A DNA stretch of 37,490 bases from Streptomyces sp. WAC05374 (GTDB lineage Bacteria; Actinomycetota; Actinomycetes; Streptomycetales; Streptomycetaceae): positions 1-37,490 of the forward strand of contig NZ_SMNQ01000031.1 in assembly GCF_004353505.1 (NCBI RefSeq), given 5' to 3'. Of this stretch, positions 16,293 to 24,223 are shown piece by piece. The translations under genes were made by a program, and so were the position numbers. The first letter of the stretch is position 1, and every line of letters begins with the position of its first letter. The notes under the pieces are model-generated. The model had not been told where the DNA came from and ran no database searches. It saw only the letters and a program-made list of their open reading frames with translations.

Positions 16293-16964
16293 GTGCTGGT
16301 CAAGATCTGCGGCGCGACGACCGCCGCCGAGGTACGGGGCGTCGCGGACGCCGGGGCGGACCTGATCGGGCTGTGGCACGGGGTGCCCGGGGGGCGGGCC
16401 GACCTGTCCGCCGGGCGGCTGGCCGCTCTCGCGGCCGAGGCGCGGGCCACCGGGCGCCTGGAGGCGGTGCTGGTGACCTTCGGCCCGGACGCCGGGGCGC
16501 TGGCGCGTCTGGTGGGCGGGCAGGGCCCTTCCTGGGTCCAGTTGCACGGCTACCAGCCGCCCGGCATGGTCCGCGCGCTGCGGGAGCTGGTCCCCGAGGA
16601 CGTGCGGATCGTCAAGGTGCTGCACGTGGAGGGCACCTCGTGCGTGGAGGCGCGGCTGATCGGCGCGTACGAGCGGGCCGGCACGGACGTCTTCCTGCTG
16701 GACGCGGTCGGCGCCGGCGGGCGGGTGGGCAGTACGGCGGTGAGCCTGGACGACTCCACGGTGACGGCGCTGGCCGACCGCATGGAGCGGCCGTTCCTGC
16801 TGGCGGGGGGCTTGCGCGCGGACAACCGGGACCGGTTCGCCGGGGCCCTCGCCCACCCCCGCTTCCTCGGCATCGACGTGGACTCGGCCGCCCGCGGGGA
16901 CGACGGGCTGCTGGCCCGGGCGCGCGCGGAGGCGGTCAGCCGTGCCTGGAGGGAGGCCTCATGA
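16293..16964 (+). CDS. TrpF-like phosphoribosyl isomerase
   Basis: A 223-residue phosphoribosylanthranilate isomerase homologue. It catalyses the Amadori rearrangement of an N-phosphoribosyl amine to a 1-deoxyribulose phosphate. The catalytic pair is retained: Cys6 in VKICG (general base) and Asp137 in FLLDA (general acid). The barrel's phosphate site (LAGGLRADN, IDVDSA) is also intact, although a Ser in the usual VDxSSG segment is replaced. GTG 16293 directly follows the TAG of the transglutaminase-like gene, and its stop overlaps the TrpC-like start. It is expected to process the product of the TrpD-like enzyme. Streptomycetes usually use the dual-function PriA for tryptophan, so a dedicated TrpF is itself a sign of secondary metabolism. 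Confidence 0.9.
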   Translation: MLVKICGATTAAEVRGVADAGADLIGLWHGVPGGRADLSAGRLAALAAEARATGRLEAVLVTFGPDAGALARLVGGQGPSWVQLHGYQPPGMVRALRELVPEDVRIVKVLHVEGTSCVEARLIGAYERAGTDVFLLDAVGAGGRVGSTAVSLDDSTVTALADRMERPFLLAGGLRADNRDRFAGALAHPRFLGIDVDSAARGDDGLLARARAEAVSRAWREAS

Positions 16965-17692
16965 CGTTCACCGGTGCGCTGCTGTCGGCCGCACGTCCCG
17001 TGATCATGGAGGTGAAGCTGCGGGACGCCGACGGTGCCGACCTGCTGGGCCCGCGTTCGGTGGCGGAGGTCGTCGCCGGGTACGAGGAGGCCGGCGCGCC
17101 GTGCGTCTCGGTGGTCACCGGGCGGTGGTTCGGCGGCAGTGAGGAGCTGCTGCGCGAGGTCGCCGCGCTGACCCGGCTGCCGCTGCTGCGCAAGGACTTC
17201 GTCACCAGCAGGCGCCAGCTCGAGCGCAGCCGCGACCTGGGTGCCTCCGCGGTGCTGCTGACGGTGAAGGTGCTGCCGGCGGGCGTTCTGGAGCGGCTGG
17301 TGGAGCACGCGCTGGGCCTGGGGCTGACGCCCTTCGTGGAGGTGGCCGACGCGGCGGAGGTGGCGGCGGTACCCAGGGCGGCGGAGTGTGTGGTCGCCGT
17401 CAACAACAAGGACATCGCCACGCGTGAGCGGCTGCCGGGCGACCTGGGCCGCGGTGCCGCGCTGCTGCCGGCCGTGCGGGCCACGGGGACCCGGTGCGCG
17501 GTCAGTGCCAGCGGTATCGCCGACCCCGCCGACGCGGCGCGGCTGCTGGACGCGGGCTTCCACGGCCTGCTCGTCGGTACGGGGCTGCTGCGTGCCGGGC
17601 ACCCGGCGCCCTGGTGCGCCGCGCTGGACGCTGCCCGGGCGCGGCGCGTGGCGCCCCTGGACAGCGTCCGGCCCGCCCTCCGGTCCGCTTGA
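16961..17692 (+). CDS. TrpC-like indole-glycerol-phosphate synthase (shortened)
   Basis: A 243-residue IGPS-family barrel that would close the pyrrole ring with loss of CO2 and water. Retained catalytic positions are Glu17 and Lys19 (MEVKL), Lys78 (LLRKDF), Glu127 (FVEVAD), Asn149 (VNNKD) and the SASG phosphate motif. Two features differ from primary-metabolism TrpC: the N-terminal extension of about 45 residues is absent, and the ASPS after the EVK motif is replaced by RDADG, a loop that touches the substrate. It overlaps the TrpF-like stop and ends the nine-gene operon. Decarboxylative ring closure on a non-anthranilate amino acid is the probable reaction. Confidence 0.88.
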   Translation: MTFTGALLSAARPVIMEVKLRDADGADLLGPRSVAEVVAGYEEAGAPCVSVVTGRWFGGSEELLREVAALTRLPLLRKDFVTSRRQLERSRDLGASAVLLTVKVLPAGVLERLVEHALGLGLTPFVEVADAAEVAAVPRAAECVVAVNNKDIATRERLPGDLGRGAALLPAVRATGTRCAVSASGIADPADAARLLDAGFHGLLVGTGLLRAGHPAPWCAALDAARARRVAPLDSVRPALRSA

Positions 17693-17743
17693 ACGGGCGG
17701 GCAGGGGCGGGCCGTACGGGCGGCCGGTGGCGCGGGACGCTTG

Positions 17744-18328
17744 TCAGGTACGGCGCGGCCGGGCGGTGGCGCGGCGGCCGCGGGCCGTACGGCCCCAGGG
17801 CTTGTACACCGAGATGACCGCCGCCGCGGTGAGGAGCACGAACAGCGCGGGCACGCTCCACACCAGGAAGTCGGCGGGCCAGCCGGGGCGCGGGGGAGCG
17901 CCGCCGGCCTCCGCCGTGTTCTCGGTGGCCTTCATGACGATGGGGTGGATGACGAACCACGCGAAGATCGTCATGAACAGGGTGATGACCCACTTGGCGA
18001 TGATCCACCAGTGCAGCAGCAGGCCCCACGCGGTGCCGCAGGACAGCAGGATGCCGGAGATCGACGCGGTGACGCTGAAGACCGTGACGCTGGTGTCATC
18101 GAACACGTACATGGCGTAGTAGACGCCCTTGGCGACGGCCGCGTCGTCCGTGGTGTACCCCATGAGGGCCAGGACGGCCATGGACAGCGACAGGCCGACC
18201 CAGCCGACGGAGGTGACGACGTGGACGGCCAGGGTCAGCTTGCGGCCCCGGCGGCTGAGTTCGAATTTCTTCTTCTTCCTGGCGTCCTGATGTCCGGTCT
18301 TTCCGGGTGCGGTCGTGGGAGCGGACAA
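17744..18328 (-). CDS. Small integral membrane protein (DUF2269-like)
   Basis: About 194 residues with a Lys-rich N-terminus (ARKKKKFELSRRGRK) and four hydrophobic segments, around residues 35-57, 71-98, 104-128 and 155-173. The segment beginning LAVHVVTSVGWVGLSL is typical of the DUF2269 type. No catalytic motif is visible. The start is uncertain: TTG at 18326-18328 has a GAAGGCGAGG ribosome-binding site, whereas the ATG at 18463 would add a proline/arginine-rich leader without one. It is convergent with the biosynthetic operon and divergent from the NmrA gene at 18493. Function unknown; the connection to the cluster is uncertain. Confidence 0.75.
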   Translation of the reverse strand: MSAPTTAPGKTGHQDARKKKKFELSRRGRKLTLAVHVVTSVGWVGLSLSMAVLALMGYTTDDAAVAKGVYYAMYVFDDTSVTVFSVTASISGILLSCGTAWGLLLHWWIIAKWVITLFMTIFAWFVIHPIVMKATENTAEAGGAPPRPGWPADFLVWSVPALFVLLTAAAVISVYKPWGRTARGRRATARPRRT

Positions 18329-18492
18329 AACGCTGCCTCGCCTTCGTGTCCTGTGGGGAGTGGTGGCCGATGTGATGGTTCCCCCTTCCGCTTGAGGCGG
18401 GGTCGAGGCGGTCGACCGCCTCTCCGGGCATCCTCCAGTGCCGTTCCCGACGCTGGGCAGCACTTACTGGCCAACGAACTCGTGGAGCAGGC

Positions 18493-19353
18493 GTGACAGT
18501 TCTGGTGACAGGTGCAACAGGATCGGTCGGCCGTCATGTGGTGGAGCGGCTCGTGGCCGAGGGTGCCACGGTGCGGGCGCTGACCAGGAACCCGGCCACC
18601 GCCGGGCTGCCGGACGGCGTGGCCGTCTTCGAGGGCGACCTGACCGACCCCGGCACGCTGCGCGCGGCGCTGCGCGGCGTGGAGCGGCTCTACCTCTTCC
18701 CGGTGCCGGAGACGGCCCGCGAGGTCGTCGCGGCCGCCAAGGAGGCCGGGGTGAGCCGCATCGTCGTGCTGTCGTCGTCCTCCGTCCTGGACGAGTCGGG
18801 CGACAACCACAGCGGCGAGTACCACCGTGCCGTGGAGCGGGCCGTGGAGGAGTCCGGCATCGACTGGACGTTCGTGCGGCCCGACGAGTTCGCCACCAAC
18901 GTCCTGTGGAAGTGGGGCCACTCGATCCGCACGGAGGGCGTGGTGCGCGCCCCGTACGGCGACGCCCCGCGCGTCCTGATCCACGAGGCGGACGTCGCCG
19001 CCGTCGCGGTGGCCGCGCTGCTCCAGGAGGGGCACGCGGGCAAGGCGTACGTGCTGACCGGCCCGGAGGCGATCACCCAGGCCGACCAGGTGCGGGCCAT
19101 CTCCGGTGCGCTGGGGCGGGAGATCCGCTTCGAGGAGATCACGCCCGACCAGGCCCGTGAGCTGATGGGGCGGGCCATGCCCGCGCCGGTCGTGGAGATG
19201 GTGCTGGGCTACCTGGCCGACGCGCTGGTCAACCCGCCGGCGGTCGCGGACACCGTCGAGCGCGTCACCGGTGTGCCCGCCAGGACCTTCGCCCGGTGGG
19301 CGGCCGACCACGCCGCCGACTTCGCCCCGGCGGCCGGAGAGCTGGCCGCGTGA
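18493..19353 (+). CDS. NmrA-family NAD(P)-binding reductase
   Basis: A 286-residue atypical short-chain dehydrogenase/NmrA-like protein with the dinucleotide motif VTGATGSVG at residues 4-12 and a second conserved patch, IVVLSSSSVL, near 90. It lacks a YxxxK pair in the classical position, as usual for NmrA proteins. In quinone pathways such proteins are frequently flavin-free quinone or epoxide reductases; in fungi some are regulators. It is the first gene of a rightward group with the SnoaL-like and MBL-fold genes. A reduction step on the polyketide is likely but the exact position is unknown. Confidence 0.85.
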   Translation: MTVLVTGATGSVGRHVVERLVAEGATVRALTRNPATAGLPDGVAVFEGDLTDPGTLRAALRGVERLYLFPVPETAREVVAAAKEAGVSRIVVLSSSSVLDESGDNHSGEYHRAVERAVEESGIDWTFVRPDEFATNVLWKWGHSIRTEGVVRAPYGDAPRVLIHEADVAAVAVAALLQEGHAGKAYVLTGPEAITQADQVRAISGALGREIRFEEITPDQARELMGRAMPAPVVEMVLGYLADALVNPPAVADTVERVTGVPARTFARWAADHAADFAPAAGELAA

Positions 19354-19439
19354 CCCCCGGCGCCGGCTGTGGCCCAGGGCACGGCCCAAGTGCTGCCGCC
19401 GCGCCGAATCCCGTTCACCCCTACGCGAAGGAATTCACC

Positions 19440-19910
19440 ATGTCCTCGACGCTGACCGAGCAGTCGGTCCGGTCGGTCCCCTCCGGCCTGTCCGTGCAGG
19501 AGCGCAACAAGTGGATCGCGCTCGACTGCGCCGCCGCCTGGAACCGCTGGGACCTGGACGGCATCCTCAAGTACTGGGCCCCGGACATCAAGCACTTCTC
19601 CGAGGACCGTCCCGTCGACACCCAGCAGATGATCGGCGCCATGCGGGGCGGCCTGGCCGCCTTCCCCGACCTCCACCTGGACGTCAGGAGCGCCGTCTCC
19701 GAGGGCGACCGGGTGATCCTGCGGATCACCGTGACGGCGACGCACCTGGGCGAGTTCATGGGCAAGGCGCCGACCGGCAAGAAGGTCACCTGGTTCATGC
19801 TGGAGGAGCTGCGCTTCGACGACGCCGGGCGGATCATCGAGCACTACGACGTCTTCAACTACATGCCGATGCTCAAGGAGCTGGGCTTCGTCCCCTCGGA
19901 CGTGCTGTGA
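19440..19910 (+). CDS. SnoaL-like (NTF2-fold) polyketide cyclase homologue
   Basis: A 156-residue SnoaL-family protein. A helix with AAAWNRWDLDGILKYWAPD is followed by strands VILRITVTATH, MGKAPTGKKV and the C-terminal IIEHYDVFNY. The acidic residue of the usual DHRDxxD signature is present as HYD. It has an N-terminal extension of about 20 residues and is more diverged from ring cyclases than the SnoaL at 22666. It may be a hydroxylase-like or second cyclase member of the family. Its stop overlaps the start of the MBL-fold gene (GTGA), so the two are coupled. Confidence 0.85.
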   Translation: MSSTLTEQSVRSVPSGLSVQERNKWIALDCAAAWNRWDLDGILKYWAPDIKHFSEDRPVDTQQMIGAMRGGLAAFPDLHLDVRSAVSEGDRVILRITVTATHLGEFMGKAPTGKKVTWFMLEELRFDDAGRIIEHYDVFNYMPMLKELGFVPSDVL

Positions 19911-20827
19911 GCACGCCCACCGCCCTCACGGGGGAGCTGACCGAGGTCGCCGACGGGGTGTTCGCGTTCGTCCAGCCCGACGGCGGCTGGTGCCTGAACA
20001 ACGCGGGCCTGGTCACGGGTGACGACGGCCGCGGTGTGCTCGTCGACACCGCGGCGACCGAGGCCCGGGCGCGGCGGCTGCGCGAGGAGGTGCTGCGCGT
20101 CGCGGGCACCCCGCCGCGCACGCTGGTCAACACGCACTTCCACGGCGACCACACGTTCGGCAACCACCTCTTCCCGGAGGCCGTGGTCGTCGCGCACGAG
20201 CGGACGCGCTCCGACATGGCGGCCGCCGGGCTGCACCTGACGTCGCTGTGGCCGGACGTGTGCTGGGGCGACATCGAGCTCGCCCTGCCCGAGGTCACCT
20301 TCCGCGACGCGCTCACCGTGCACGCGGGCGGGGTGCGGGTGGAGCTGCTGCACCTGGGGCCGGCCGCGCACACCACCAACGACACGGTGGTGTGGCTGCC
20401 GGCCCAGCGGGTCCTGTTCACCGGCGACCTGGTGATGTCGGGCGTGACACCGTTCTGCGTGATGGGGTCCGTCGGCGGTTCGCTGGACGCCCTGGAGCGG
20501 ATGCGCCGGCTGGACCCGCTGGTGGTGGTGCCCGGTCACGGGCCGGTGGGCGGGCCGGAGGTGCTCGACGCCAACGAGGCGTACTTCCTGCGGCTGCGCG
20601 ACCTGGCCCGGCAGGGGGTGGCGGAGGGGGTGAGCCCGCTGGAGCTGGCGCGCGCCACCGGTCCGGGGCCGTTCGCGGACCTGCTGGACGCCGAGCGGCT
20701 GGTGCCGAACCTGCACCGGGCGTACGCGGAGGAGCGCGGCGCGGCGCCGGGGGAGGCCCTGGACGTCCCGGCGCTGTTCCGGGAGATGACGGAGTACCAC
20801 GGCGGGCTGCCGGTCTGCCGGGCCTGA
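19907..20827 (+). CDS. Metallo-beta-lactamase-fold hydrolase (possible cyclase/thioesterase)
   Basis: 306 residues with the metal-binding motif HFHGDH (77-82), later ligands HTTND, GDLVM and GHGPV, and a C-terminal helical extension. MBL-fold proteins in type II PKS clusters (ActIV type) act as second-ring cyclases and thioesterases that release the chain, and this is the best candidate here for that step. A general hydrolase or detoxifying role is possible. GTG 19907 overlaps the upstream stop. A terminator follows at 20854-20895. Confidence 0.85.
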   Translation: MSTPTALTGELTEVADGVFAFVQPDGGWCLNNAGLVTGDDGRGVLVDTAATEARARRLREEVLRVAGTPPRTLVNTHFHGDHTFGNHLFPEAVVVAHERTRSDMAAAGLHLTSLWPDVCWGDIELALPEVTFRDALTVHAGGVRVELLHLGPAAHTTNDTVVWLPAQRVLFTGDLVMSGVTPFCVMGSVGGSLDALERMRRLDPLVVVPGHGPVGGPEVLDANEAYFLRLRDLARQGVAEGVSPLELARATGPGPFADLLDAERLVPNLHRAYAEERGAAPGEALDVPALFREMTEYHGGLPVCRA

Positions 20828-20853
20828 CCGGGCGGTGCGGGCATGCGGGCAGC

Positions 20854-20895
20854 GCGTCGGCGGCCCTTCCCCGGGTGGGGGAGGGCCGCCGACGC
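20854..20895. terminator. Hairpin between the MBL-fold gene and the convergent NmrA gene
   Basis: A 14-bp perfect stem (20854-20867 with 20882-20895), extended inward by C-G pairs. Confidence 0.75.
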
Positions 20896-20916
20896 GTTGC
20901 GGGGGGGTGTGACGTC

Positions 20917-21804
20917 TCAGACGTCGATGCCCTTGAGGTAGGTCGCGAACGTCTGGAGTCCCGGGTGCGCGGCGCGCAGCGCGGGGATGTCCGCGCGGTA
21001 GCCGTGCTCCTGGAACCACTCGAACATCAGGGCGATCTCGGGGGCGTTGGGGATGTACGGGTTGCCCGCCACCGCGTCGAGCGGCAGTTCCTCGAAGCGG
21101 GCCGGCAGGCCGCTGCGGGCGGCGAACGCCTCGGCGACCTCGGTGGCCGTCAGCTCGTCGCCCGCCAGTTCCACGGCCCGGCCCAGGTACTGCTCGGGGT
21201 GGTCGAAGGCCTCGGCGGCGAAGTAGCCGATGTCGTCGACGGCGATGAACTGCACCCGGGTGTCCGGCTTGAGCGCGAGCTGCACCACCAGTGTCCCGTC
21301 GACGTTCTGCGGGCCGTGCGCGGCGAAGTTGTCCATGAAGAACGTCGGGCGCAGTACCGTCGTCGGCACGCCCAGTCCCTCGAGGTAGCGCTCGATGTGG
21401 CGCTTGGAGTCGAAGTGCGGGACACCGCTGTCGCGCTCCGCCCCGCCGACCGAGCTGTAGACCACGTGCGCGACCCCGGTGGCCTTGGCCGCCCGGGCCA
21501 CGGCACGGCCCTGGCGGACCTCGCCGCCCAGCCCCTTGGGGGTCATGAAGTTCTGTACGGAGAAGACGCCGTGGACGCCCTCCATGGCCGCGCGGAGCGA
21601 CGCCTCGTCGTCGAGGTCGCCGGTGACCAGCCGCACGCCGAGTGCGGCGAGCGCGCGGGCCGCCTCGGACCGCGGGTCGCGTACGAGGGCCGCCGTGTCA
21701 CGGCCGCGCCGGACCAGTTCGCGGGCGGTGGCGCCGCCCTGGAGGCCGGTCGCGCCGATCACCAGGAGGGGGCCGTTCGTGCCGGTCGTCGTGTCGTTCG
21801 CCAT
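20917..21804 (-). CDS. NmrA-family NAD(P)-binding protein
   Basis: 295 residues with a Rossmann motif VIGATGLQGG near residue 14 and the following RELVRRGRDTAALVRD segment typical of NmrA/HSCARG proteins. Later features are GVFSVQNFMTPKG, HVVYSSVGGAE and a substrate-side FDSKRHIERYLEG with the Lys of this subfamily. The ATG at 21802-21804 is chosen because it gives the expected N-terminus (MANDTTTG). It belongs to a leftward group with the NmrA gene at 21824 and the SnoaL gene at 22666 (19- and 2-bp gaps). A reductase acting on the polyketide or a redox-sensing role are both possible. Confidence 0.85.
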   Translation of the reverse strand: MANDTTTGTNGPLLVIGATGLQGGATARELVRRGRDTAALVRDPRSEAARALAALGVRLVTGDLDDEASLRAAMEGVHGVFSVQNFMTPKGLGGEVRQGRAVARAAKATGVAHVVYSSVGGAERDSGVPHFDSKRHIERYLEGLGVPTTVLRPTFFMDNFAAHGPQNVDGTLVVQLALKPDTRVQFIAVDDIGYFAAEAFDHPEQYLGRAVELAGDELTATEVAEAFAARSGLPARFEELPLDAVAGNPYIPNAPEIALMFEWFQEHGYRADIPALRAAHPGLQTFATYLKGIDV

Positions 21805-21823
21805 GTCTGCTCTGTGCCTTTCC

Positions 21824-22663
21824 TCAGCCGAACAGCGCGGCGTTGGCCGCCGCCCAGGCACGGTACGGACGGGGGTCGCGGCCGGTGAGGTCCTTCACGG
21901 CCGTCGTGGGCGTGGCCCACGGCACCTTCGGGCTGTGCAGCGCGGCCACGTTGCTGACGGCCGCCGGGCGGTCGCCGGTGATGCCGGCGAAGACCTCGAC
22001 GACCTCCTCCTGGGGCGCGACCGAGAAGGCCAGTTCGCGGCCCAGGACCTCGCCCAGGATGCGGGCCTGCTCCTCGGAGGTGAGGATTTCGCCGCCCGTG
22101 AGGACGTACGCCTTGCCGCGGTGGCCGTCCTGGGTGAGGGCGGCGACGGCCGAGGAGGCGATGTCGTACTCGTCGATCGGCGCGCCGGGGTTGTTCCCGA
22201 TCCAGCAGCGCACGGCGTCGTTCTCACGGACGGTCTTGATCCACCACGAGGTGTTGGCGTGGAACGGGCCGGGGCGCAGGAACGTGGTGGCGACGCCGGA
22301 CTCGGTGATCGCCTCCTCGGCGGCCCGGTGCTCGTCGGCGATGCCGTGCGGCAGCGGGTGCAGCACGCTCGCCGACGACAGGAAGACGATGTGCTCGACG
22401 TTCGCGGCGGCTGCGGCCTTGGCGATGTTGCGGGCCTCTCCGGCCACATCGCCGGACAGCACGACGAGGGCGGAGGTGACGCCCTCGAACGCGGCGGCCA
22501 GCGAGGCGGGGTCGGCCGGGCTGCCGGCGACGACCTCCACGCCCTCGGGCAGGCCCGCCTCCTGCGGCTTCCTGCTCAGCGCCCTGACCGGGCGGCCCTG
22601 TGCGGTGAGCTGCTCGACGGCCTCACGGCCGACCTTGCCCGTCGCTCCGGTGACGAGGATCAT
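21824..22663 (-). CDS. NmrA-family NAD(P)H reductase
   Basis: 279 residues. The motif VTGATGKVG is at 4-12, with HIVFLSSASVL near 88 and the usual NmrA C-terminal half. It resembles the reductase at 18493 in layout (same SSASVL patch, similar VLTGGE and YVLTG segments), so the two are probably paralogues. The ATG at 22661-22663 lies two bases after the SnoaL stop on the same strand, which makes the longer frame unlikely. Probable quinone or ketone reductase of the aglycone pathway. Confidence 0.87.
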   Translation of the reverse strand: MILVTGATGKVGREAVEQLTAQGRPVRALSRKPQEAGLPEGVEVVAGSPADPASLAAAFEGVTSALVVLSGDVAGEARNIAKAAAAANVEHIVFLSSASVLHPLPHGIADEHRAAEEAITESGVATTFLRPGPFHANTSWWIKTVRENDAVRCWIGNNPGAPIDEYDIASSAVAALTQDGHRGKAYVLTGGEILTSEEQARILGEVLGRELAFSVAPQEEVVEVFAGITGDRPAAVSNVAALHSPKVPWATPTTAVKDLTGRDPRPYRAWAAANAALFG

Positions 22664-22665
22664 GG

Positions 22666-23100
22666 TCAGGCCCTCCAGCCCTGCGGCTCGGGCCACGGCG
22701 AGCCGAGCTGACGGTAGGTGCCCTGGTAGTCGGGCCAGTCGCGGTGGTCGCGGATCTTGCCGTCGACGAAGCGGATGAGGTGGATCTGCTCACCGGAGAA
22801 GCGGCGGCCGGTCGGCGCCATGCCGACGAGGTCGCCAATGTGCCGGCCGTACAGGACGAGGTTCGCGCGGACCCAGTCGCCGCGCTCCTCCAGCAGCACC
22901 TCCTCCAGGTGCGCCTCCTCGGAGAACGTCATGCGCAGCCACTTGACAGCCATCGCGAAGGAGTCGGGACCGCGCAGGTCCATGTGCTCCATCGTCGCCG
23001 GGTTGAGGTATTCCGGGTGAATGTATTCCGCGACGTCCTCGGTTTTACCGGTGTTGTACGCGTCGATCATGCGGCGCACAGCAGCTATTTGGCTACTCAT
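22666..23100 (-). CDS. snoaL: SnoaL/AknH-type anthracyclinone ring cyclase
   Basis: A 144-residue close relative of SnoaL/AknH, the enzymes that close the fourth ring of nogalamycin and aclacinomycin aglycones by an intramolecular aldol reaction on the methyl ester. The family segments EYIHPEYLNPAT, FSGEQIHLIRFVDGKIRDHR and DWPDYQGT are present, with Gln105, His107 and the catalytic Asp121 at the same numbering as SnoaL. The residues that, as I recall, steer C9 stereochemistry read Tyr15 (as in AknH) and Ala51 (neither AknH Asn nor SnoaL Leu). The ATG at 23098-23100 is the normal family start. Divergent from the methyltransferase that would make its ester substrate. Confidence 0.95.
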   Translation of the reverse strand: MSSQIAAVRRMIDAYNTGKTEDVAEYIHPEYLNPATMEHMDLRGPDSFAMAVKWLRMTFSEEAHLEEVLLEERGDWVRANLVLYGRHIGDLVGMAPTGRRFSGEQIHLIRFVDGKIRDHRDWPDYQGTYRQLGSPWPEPQGWRA

Positions 23101-23279
23101 CGAATTCCCCTCCACGGCGGCCTCCAAGGGCGGCGGCTACTGGCCGTATTCTGTGTGCGGACGACCGGGCCGGGCAAGGGAAGAATTCCCGACTCCCTTT
23201 GTTCTCCAGGTATATGCGCGGTGCCCGTCCACCGGTTCTCCATGAATCCTCCAGCTCCGCGCGTGGCGAGGGCCGGACC

Positions 23280-24155
23280 ATGTGGCACATGGACACGGAC
23301 ACAGCGACCTACAAGACGAAAGTCACCGCCGCCTTCAACGGGGCCGCGGCGACCTACGACCGGCTCGGGGTGGAATTCTTCACGCCGATGGGCGAGCGGC
23401 TGGTGCGGTTCGCCGACCCGCGTCCCGGCCAGCGGCTCCTGGACGTGGGCTGCGGCCTGGGCGCCACCCTGCTGCCGGCGGCCCGGCTGGTGGGCCCGGA
23501 CGGCAGCGCGCTCGGCATCGACATCGCCGAGGCCATGGTCGAGGAGGCCGGCCGCGAGGCGGCGCGGCAGGGCATCGGCAACGTCGAACTGCGGGTGATG
23601 GACGGCGAACACCCCGACCTGCCCGCCCGCTCCTTCGACCTGGTCGTCGGCTCCTACAGCGTGATCTTCCTGCCGGACGCCCGTGCCGCGCTCGCCCGCT
23701 ACGCCGGGCTGCTGCGCGACGGCGGCCGGATCGCCTTCACCAGCCCGGTGTTCACCCGCGACACCTTCCCGTTCCTGCCGCCGCTGTTCACCGACCTGAT
23801 CCCGATGTCGCTGCTGGAGCACCTGCCGCCCGCCTGGCACCCCGAGCAGCTCCACCGGCAGCTCCACTCCTGGCTGGAGGACCCGGCGGACCTCACGGCG
23901 GCGCTGCACACGGCCGGTTTCGGTGACGTCCGGGTCGTCGACGAGTCGGTGGACATGACCGCCCGCTCCGGCGAGGCGTGGGTCGACTGGTCCCACACCC
24001 AGGGCATGCGGCTGCTGTGGCAGCACCTGCCGGCCGGTGAGGCGGCCGCGCTGCGCGCCCGGCTCATCACGGCGCTCGACGCCCTGCGCGGCGACGACGG
24101 CCTGATCCACATCGACGTGCCCGTCCGCTACGTCACGGCCACGGTCGCCCGCTGA
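23280..24155 (+). CDS. Aklanonic-acid-type methyltransferase (DnrC/AknG-like)
   Basis: A 291-residue class I SAM methyltransferase. N-terminal AAATYDRLGVEFFTPMGERL is typical of the carboxyl methyltransferases of anthracycline pathways. The SAM motif LLDVGCGLGATLLPAA is near residue 54, followed by GIDIAEAM and the acidic VMDGEHPD. It probably esterifies the polyketide carboxylate, making the substrate for the SnoaL cyclase encoded divergently. ATG 23280 is chosen for its upstream GCGAGG; an ATG nine bases downstream is an alternative. A perfect bidirectional terminator follows. Confidence 0.88.
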   Translation: MWHMDTDTATYKTKVTAAFNGAAATYDRLGVEFFTPMGERLVRFADPRPGQRLLDVGCGLGATLLPAARLVGPDGSALGIDIAEAMVEEAGREAARQGIGNVELRVMDGEHPDLPARSFDLVVGSYSVIFLPDARAALARYAGLLRDGGRIAFTSPVFTRDTFPFLPPLFTDLIPMSLLEHLPPAWHPEQLHRQLHSWLEDPADLTAALHTAGFGDVRVVDESVDMTARSGEAWVDWSHTQGMRLLWQHLPAGEAAALRARLITALDALRGDDGLIHIDVPVRYVTATVAR

Positions 24156-24166
24156 CGCACCCCGTC

Positions 24167-24208
24167 CATGGGTGAGGCCCCCCGGGTTTCCGGGGGGCCT
24201 CACCCATG
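24167..24208. terminator. Perfect bidirectional terminator
   Basis: A 19-bp perfect stem (24167-24185 with 24190-24208) with a GTTT loop between the convergent methyltransferase and SDR genes. Confidence 0.85.
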
Positions 24209-24223
24209 TCCGCGAGCCGTGTG

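Noticed and set aside
15854..16960. Long plus-strand frame running into the TrpC-like gene
   Set aside because: Only the part from 16961 is TrpC-like. Upstream it is an out-of-frame reading of the transglutaminase-like and TrpF-like genes.
10077..17692. Primary tryptophan operon
   Set aside because: It lacks trpB, trpE and trpG, contains an adenylation enzyme, PCP, EctC-like and ACAD-like genes, and the TrpD substrate motif is altered.
18329..18463. N-terminal extension of the membrane protein from an ATG at 18463
   Set aside because: The added residues are low-complexity without a ribosome-binding site and would cover most of the promoter region of the divergent NmrA gene.
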